A stretch of DNA of 9,008 nt, from contig JAGMEL010000175.1 of NCBI GenBank assembly GCA_023128195.1, positions 1 through 9,008 on the forward strand, read 5' to 3'. The notes beneath the pieces are model-generated. The model was not told the DNA's origin. It was given only the letters and a program-made list of their open reading frames with translations, and did not search any database. The stretch comes from Caldifarciminota bacterium (GTDB taxonomy: Bacteria > Hydrothermota > Tepidihabitantia > SM23-42). The position numbers were made by a program, and so were the translations under genes. Positions 5,307-9,008 of this stretch are shown here, piece after piece (the first letter of the stretch is position 1; the number at the start of each line of letters is the position of its first letter).

Positions 5307-5693
5307 TTAGAAGCAAAAACTTTCAGCTTTTTTCTCCATTGCATTGAGTTTTGCAATAACTGTTTCATAGATATTGTCAAGCTCTTCGTATACCTTTCGA
5401 TCTATATAATTACAAGCAAGACAAAAATCAAGCCACGTTTGAGTTTCTGATGCTTCAGACATTGCATCGGTCAATTTATTTTTGAAATACGCCTGATATT
5501 TTCTTTTTCTCCAAGCCTCGCCTATGTTCGAACATACTGATCTTGATGAACGTCTGATTTGATCAGTAATTGAATATTTCTCCTCTGCAGGAAAACCTTT
5601 GGTAATATTGAATATCTTCATAGCAGAATCAAACGCTATTTGATAAACCTCTAAATCTCGAAAATGCCTTAGTGTCTTATTGCTTTTCTGCAT
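5307..5693 (-). CDS. Four-helix-bundle protein (S23 / IVS-encoded family)
   Basis: A 128-residue protein of normal family length with the family signatures: FRDLEVYQIAFD (11-22), FPAEEKYSITDQIRRSSRSV (34-53), SNIGEAW (55-61), a Lys/Arg-rich stretch, then ASETQTWLDF (81-90) and a final amphipathic helix. Members were first found in intervening sequences of 23S rRNA genes; others occur in many copies in genomes of uncultured bacteria, and the related Avd protein serves diversity-generating retroelements. Their general function is unknown. Here no rRNA or reverse transcriptase is nearby. The gene is enclosed by GAAG-type repeats, and its stop codon lies in the tandem array. The ATG has a weak purine-rich upstream (AAGAAG). 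Confidence 0.92.
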   Translation of the reverse strand: MQKSNKTLRHFRDLEVYQIAFDSAMKIFNITKGFPAEEKYSITDQIRRSSRSVCSNIGEAWRKRKYQAYFKNKLTDAMSEASETQTWLDFCLACNYIDRKVYEELDNIYETVIAKLNAMEKKAESFCF

Positions 5694-5700
5694 TTTTCTT

Positions 5701-5849
5701 CTTACTTAATCATATCCTCTCATCTTCATAACTTCCTAACTTCAATCTTTTCTTAGCTTCATAACTTCCCATTTTCCAATCTTCTTATCTTCAATCTTTT
5801 CCCAACTTCCTATCTTCATAACTTCCCATTTTCCTAACTTCATTCTTCA
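5701..5849 (-). repeat. GAAG-word repeat array (right flank of inserted block)
   Basis: Read on the minus strand this stretch is a chain of variants such as GAAGTTAGGAAG, GAAGATAGGAAGTTGGG and AAAAGATTGAAG. A 21-bp segment (GGAAAATGGGAAGTTATGAA plus G) occurs exactly twice, at 5814-5834 and 5757-5777, so there is a longer internal unit of about 57 bp. The same word family appears at 29-60 and 187-215. No gene is seen in it. Confidence 0.85.
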
Positions 5850-6614
5850 TTTAAATTCCCTTTTCTCAAATATAATAATAGATAGATACAATAGAAATAT
5901 GGTATAGATAAACCCATAGCAGATAGAAAACATAATTTGATCCGTGAATATTGGCAATTTATGGACCAGATCAATCCTCAGATTAAAATTCTCCAGATTT
6001 GGAAGTATATAATAAAAACCATAGGCAAGATATTTTAAGGGAGCAGCATTTATTTGGTCGGCAAATAATTTCAGGTCAGGACTGGCGTGTCCTATAACAA
6101 AGAAGATAATTCCCATTATTGCGCTTAAGGTAGGTGTAGAAAAAGATGAGAACAGCATTAAAATTCCTAATAAAATCATGATTTCTAATAATGAAAATGG
6201 TATTGTTATAAAAAGAGGCAGATCGAATGAACCTTCGTAAATAAATATTACCAATTGATGAATCACAATCATAGCACATTGCAGGATTGCAATTAGTAAT
6301 AACAGCCCTAAAAACTTGCCAATGATGATTTCGCTTCTTTTAACAGGTTTTGTTATTACAGTATAAATCGTACGTTTTTCAATGTCTTTATGGATAAGAT
6401 TTGAACCGATTATTATAACAACCAAAATGCCAAAAAGCGCAGCTGCAGCAAGGCCAAGATCTCTTAATATTATTGGCGATTCACCCAGGGCAAAAGGTTC
6501 GAGAAAGATTGATATAAAAATTAGTATTATACTGAAGACTATCAATAATATAAGGATTTTTTGTCTTAGTCCTTCTTTAAATGTATTCTCAGCGATTGCC
6601 CAGATTCTATGCAT
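5847..6614 (-). CDS. ABC-2-type transporter permease (PilI-like by context)
   Basis: A 255-residue integral membrane protein with about six hydrophobic segments (near 19-39, 52-72, 98-122, 132-156, 160-177 and 228-248). The N-terminal pattern (AIAENTFKEGLRQKI) and the cytoplasmic loop HKDIEKRTIYTVITKPVKRSE (about 75-95) are characteristic of ABC-2/NosY-like permeases. Its start overlaps the end of the ATPase gene by 8 bases (ATGCATAG contains both the ATG and the TAG), so the two are translationally coupled and should form one transporter. The substrate is unknown. M. xanthus has a comparable ATPase/permease pair, PilH/PilI, beside pilA. Its TGA stop lies at the edge of the GAAG repeat array. 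Confidence 0.88.
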   Translation of the reverse strand: MHRIWAIAENTFKEGLRQKILILLIVFSIILIFISIFLEPFALGESPIILRDLGLAAAALFGILVVIIIGSNLIHKDIEKRTIYTVITKPVKRSEIIIGKFLGLLLLIAILQCAMIVIHQLVIFIYEGSFDLPLFITIPFSLLEIMILLGILMLFSSFSTPTLSAIMGIIFFVIGHASPDLKLFADQINAAPLKYLAYGFYYILPNLENFNLRIDLVHKLPIFTDQIMFSICYGFIYTIFLLYLSIIIFEKREFK

Positions 6615-7356
6615 GATTTTTCTTTATCTTGCTGACAAACCAATCCTCAAGTGATATTTCATCGGTCTTTATACCTCTTTTTAAAAGTTTGTTCAGTTCA
6701 CCAACTTCCTTTACTTCACCATCAATTATTATACCTATACGGTCACAAACTGCTTCGGCATCAGGTAGTATATGTGATGAGAAAAAAATTGTCTTGCCTT
6801 TTGCTTTTTGCTCAAGGATTAAATCTTTTATTTCTTTTCTACCAATCGGATCAAGGCCAGTAAGTGGTTCATCAAAGATGAGCAAATCTGGGTCGCCAAT
6901 CAAAGCCTGAGCAATCCCTATTCTTTGAAGCATACCTCGAGAATATTTACGTAAAGGTAGATTTGCCACCTCTTTAAGCCCAACTTTTTCCAGCAAGTCG
7001 TGTACTCTATCTTTATAATCTATATAATTACTGAGCAGGGCATTAATCTTTAGGAATTCGTAACCTGTTAAATGTTCATAAAAATACGGCGATTCGGGTA
7101 GGAATCCAATTCTTTTCTTGGCTTCCATAGAATCTACATTATGCCCGAATATTGTTACTTTTCCCGAATCAGGTTTGATTAATCCAGTAATAATCTTTAT
7201 TGTTGTAGTTTTACCAGCGCCATTCGGTCCAAGAAAGCCAAATATTTCTCCTTGATAGATCTCCAAAGAGATATTTTTTAAAACTTCCTTTTTCTTTTGC
7301 CAAAAATGATTTTTAAATGCTCGGTAAATATTTTCAAGTCTTATGGCAGTATTCAT
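6607..7356 (-). CDS. ABC transporter ATP-binding protein (PilH-like by context)
   Basis: A 249-residue nucleotide-binding subunit with Walker A GPNGAGKTT (43-51) and a Q-loop region reading FLPES (85-89), where Glu replaces the usual Gln as is common in drug/polysaccharide-type ABC-2 ATPases. The signature is a variant, YSRGMLQR (138-145), followed by Walker B LLIFDEP (158-164), the D-loop GLDP and switch His195 in SSH. All ATP-hydrolysis residues are present. The C-terminal 45 residues include GEVKEVGELNKLL, as usual in this subfamily. It is first in the minus-strand operon and overlaps the permease gene. Role in pilus assembly is inferred from neighbouring pilin and pilR-like genes. No Shine-Dalgarno sequence is seen and the predicted leader is only a few bases. 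Confidence 0.93.
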   Translation of the reverse strand: MNTAIRLENIYRAFKNHFWQKKKEVLKNISLEIYQGEIFGFLGPNGAGKTTTIKIITGLIKPDSGKVTIFGHNVDSMEAKKRIGFLPESPYFYEHLTGYEFLKINALLSNYIDYKDRVHDLLEKVGLKEVANLPLRKYSRGMLQRIGIAQALIGDPDLLIFDEPLTGLDPIGRKEIKDLILEQKAKGKTIFFSSHILPDAEAVCDRIGIIIDGEVKEVGELNKLLKRGIKTDEISLEDWFVSKIKKNHA

Positions 7357-7368
7357 ATATTAATACAT

Positions 7369-7396
7369 ATTATACTTAAAAAGATGATTTTGTAAA
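7369..7396 (-). promoter_or_regulatory. Predicted promoter of the ABC operon
   Basis: On the minus strand TTTACA (7396-7391) and a perfect TATAAT (7374-7369) are 16 bases apart. Transcription would start near 7362, about 6 bases before the ATG at 7356, so the mRNA would be nearly leaderless. This fits the lack of a Shine-Dalgarno sequence. Confidence 0.55.
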
Positions 7397-7422
7397 TGAG
7401 TATTTGAACCAAAATCAATCTC

Positions 7423-7450
7423 TTGACATTTCTGAGTTTTTATATAAAAT
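7423..7450 (+). promoter_or_regulatory. Predicted sigma-70-type promoter of the chaperone gene
   Basis: A perfect TTGACA (7423-7428) is followed after 16 bases by TAAAAT (7445-7450). The start site would be near 7457. It is divergent from the ABC operon promoter in a 119-bp spacer, and the two do not overlap. Confidence 0.65.
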
Positions 7451-7462
7451 ACTAATCTACCG

Positions 7463-7470
7463 AAGGAGGT
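7463..7470 (+). promoter_or_regulatory. Ribosome-binding site of the chaperone gene
   Basis: AAGGAGGT lies 5 bases before the ATG at 7476 and fixes that codon as the start. Confidence 0.85.
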
Positions 7471-7475
7471 ATTGA

Positions 7476-9008
7476 ATGAATTTAGTTCTATTACTATTCA
7501 TGGCCTTGCCGCAAGATTATATAAATCTTATTATGGAAGGCAAATATGAAAATGCTATTAATTATTGCGATGCAATGATTGATAAAGGGAAAAATGTTAA
7601 TAAATGGAAAATAGAAAAAGGTGATATATACCTGGATAAAATTGGAGATTTTGATAAAGCAGCAGAGGTTTATAATAGTCTCACAGAGAAATATAAAAAG
7701 AAAGATGGTTGGTACCATTACCGCCTGGCATTGGCTCTGGAAATGTCTGAGGATTATTTGAATGCTGCAAGGTCTTATGAGATTGTTGCTACACAATTCC
7801 GTAAGTTTCCTCTGGATTCATTCGCCTTGAGTGGAGTGGAGCGTTGTTTTAAGAAAAACTATCAAGATTTTGTTGCAACAGTTAATGGTTATAATATTAC
7901 AAGGCTCGAGTTAGACGAAGAAATTGCAAAAAGGTCGTCTTTTGCTGCAAAAGATGAAAGGCCTGTTTTAGACCAGATGATTATTATGAGATTGCTTTAT
8001 GTGGGTGCAATTGATCATTATGTCAGGGAGACCGAGTTTTTTAAAGAAGCTATAAAAGATAGTAAGAAAAATATATTGTTGGAAGAGATTAACGCTGTAG
8101 AGGTTGTTGAGAAAGCACAGCCGACAGAAAAAGAGATAAAAAGGAATTATAAGAAGAATAAAAAGAAATATGAATTGCGTAAAGAGATAAGAGGTAAAGA
8201 GATTGTTGTCGAATCCGATAGCCTGGCTCAATTCCTGCTTGACTCACTGGAAAGAGATATTGAAAGTTTTGACACGCTTGCAAAATTGTATTCAACAACA
8301 CCCACTAAAAGAAGCGGTGGTAACATGGGTGTCGTGTATACGGATACTAAACCAAAACCAGTTGGTGACGCATTATTTAAAGCCAATTTGAATGAATTAA
8401 TCGGAATTATTGAATGTGATGGTAAATTTGGAATCTATCTGGTTACCAAGCAAAAACCCAAACGCTATCGGGAATTTGATGAGGTGAAAAATCAGATTGA
8501 GGCGACATTAAAGGCTGAGAAGGTTAAAAAACGTGAAGAAAAATTCATGAAGGGTTTGAAGAAAAAAGCAAAGATAAAAATTTATGATGTTATAATAAGC
8601 GATTCGGCAAGTGCTGCTGAAGACAAGGAAGTTGCGGTTATAAATGGACGGGAAATTTTTAAAAGTACTGTTGAAAAAAGAAGCAAACTGAAGCCCTATT
8701 ATGGTAAAGTAGACCTTTCACTACAAGAACAATTTGAGGAATTACTCAATACGATAATTGAAGAGGAACTGAAACTGGAATGGGCAGAGAGGAACAAATA
8801 TTTTTTGAATGATGGTTATGTTATAAAATTGGGAAATGAAGTCAGAAATCTAATGCAAAATGGATTATACAGAAAAATTGTTGTTGAAGCGGTAAGTATT
8901 GATTCTCAGAAAGTGAAGGATCATTATGAAGAACATAAGGAAGATTATAAAATTCCAGAGACGGTTAAATGTCAGGAGTTGGTTGTTGAATCCTTGAAAT
9001 TTGCAAAG
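7476..9008 (+). CDS. Exported TPR plus parvulin (SurA/PrsA-like) chaperone, partial
   Basis: An open frame of 511 codons reaches the window end without a stop. The product begins with a short hydrophobic signal-like stretch (2-11). TPR-like helices follow (about 14-110). Then comes a SurA/PrsA-type module: VATVNGYNITRLELDEE (133-149), helices, and a parvulin (PpiC) domain at about 221-327 with YSTTPTKRSGGNMGVV (272-287). A second module starts with VAVINGREI (386-394) and its parvulin domain begins at about 480 (YEEHKEDYKIPE), cut at 511. Such proteins assist folding of exported proteins in the periplasm. The usual active-site His (as in HILV) is replaced by Lys in RGKEIVV (239-245) and Gln in CQELVV (499-504), so isomerase activity may be lost. 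The Shine-Dalgarno sequence fixes the start. A client relationship with the barrel or pilus proteins is only suggested by proximity. Confidence 0.85.
   Translation, partial: MNLVLLLFMALPQDYINLIMEGKYENAINYCDAMIDKGKNVNKWKIEKGDIYLDKIGDFDKAAEVYNSLTEKYKKKDGWYHYRLALALEMSEDYLNAARSYEIVATQFRKFPLDSFALSGVERCFKKNYQDFVATVNGYNITRLELDEEIAKRSSFAAKDERPVLDQMIIMRLLYVGAIDHYVRETEFFKEAIKDSKKNILLEEINAVEVVEKAQPTEKEIKRNYKKNKKKYELRKEIRGKEIVVESDSLAQFLLDSLERDIESFDTLAKLYSTTPTKRSGGNMGVVYTDTKPKPVGDALFKANLNELIGIIECDGKFGIYLVTKQKPKRYREFDEVKNQIEATLKAEKVKKREEKFMKGLKKKAKIKIYDVIISDSASAAEDKEVAVINGREIFKSTVEKRSKLKPYYGKVDLSLQEQFEELLNTIIEEELKLEWAERNKYFLNDGYVIKLGNEVRNLMQNGLYRKIVVEAVSIDSQKVKDHYEEHKEDYKIPETVKCQELVVESLKFAK

Larger units (their letters stand above)
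5214..5849 (-). mobile_element. Putative small inserted block: four-helix-bundle gene with inverted repeat flanks
   Basis: The block separates an ABC permease from a same-strand TPR gene that would otherwise be neighbours. Both edges consist of GAAG-word repeats whose purine-rich strand points inward, making imperfect inverted ends: 5214-5236 matches the reverse complement of 5803-5825 at 19 of 23 positions. At the right edge the array starts at the permease stop codon, and TGAAG there is itself a repeat word. No transposase or clear target duplication is visible, so mobility is inferred from layout, perhaps non-autonomous. Confidence 0.4.

Noticed and set aside
7494..8301. Minus-strand open frames opposite the chaperone gene
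   Set aside because: They are shadows of the long plus-strand frame, which has a promoter, a ribosome-binding site and recognisable domains.

Overview
The window is AT-rich, closely packed bacterial DNA from what looks like a Gram-negative, two-membrane cell. It encodes a probable outer-membrane beta-barrel, type IV pilins and an exported SurA/PrsA-like chaperone. The compact operons, the short word-like repeats between genes (GAAGTTGGGAAG, CAAATGACAAAT, CTGATAAC and ATTCGTG types) and the stand-alone four-helix-bundle (S23-like) gene recall genomes of uncultured lineages such as WOR-3/Stahlbacteria. This placement rests on style and memory only, with no marker gene.

Layout, plus strand first. 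Positions 1-332 are a repeat-rich spacer with a perfect palindrome and a possible promoter. A 312-residue beta-barrel-like protein follows (333-1271), then a GC-rich inverted-repeat element and an NtrC/PilR-type sigma-54 activator (1378-2658). A 450-base spacer then carries a textbook sigma-54 promoter, an upstream inverted repeat that could be the activator site, and a leader of about 260 nt with a long foldable hairpin. It leads into a type IV pilin (3109-3591) with a strong terminator. A paralogous second pilin follows (3761-4288).

Minus strand, converging on the pilins: an ABC ATPase (7356-6607) and an ABC-2 permease (6614-5847) overlap by 8 bases, and downstream lies a membrane-anchored TPR-like protein (5180-4323). 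Between permease and TPR gene sits a block of about 640 bp, made of a four-helix-bundle gene flanked by GAAG-word repeat arrays in inverted orientation. It looks like an insertion. A divergent promoter region (7357-7475) separates the ABC operon from a plus-strand gene for a two-module parvulin-like exported chaperone, which is cut by the window end (7476-9008).

How the parts may work together: the activator plus sigma-54 would switch on the main pilin. The ATPase, permease and TPR protein match in kind and place the PilH/PilI (and perhaps PilG) genes beside pilA in Myxococcus xanthus, where that ABC system is needed for pilus formation. The window therefore reads as a regulatory and assembly portion of a type IV pilus locus. 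The pilus motors, PilC, PilQ and the sensor kinase are not in view.
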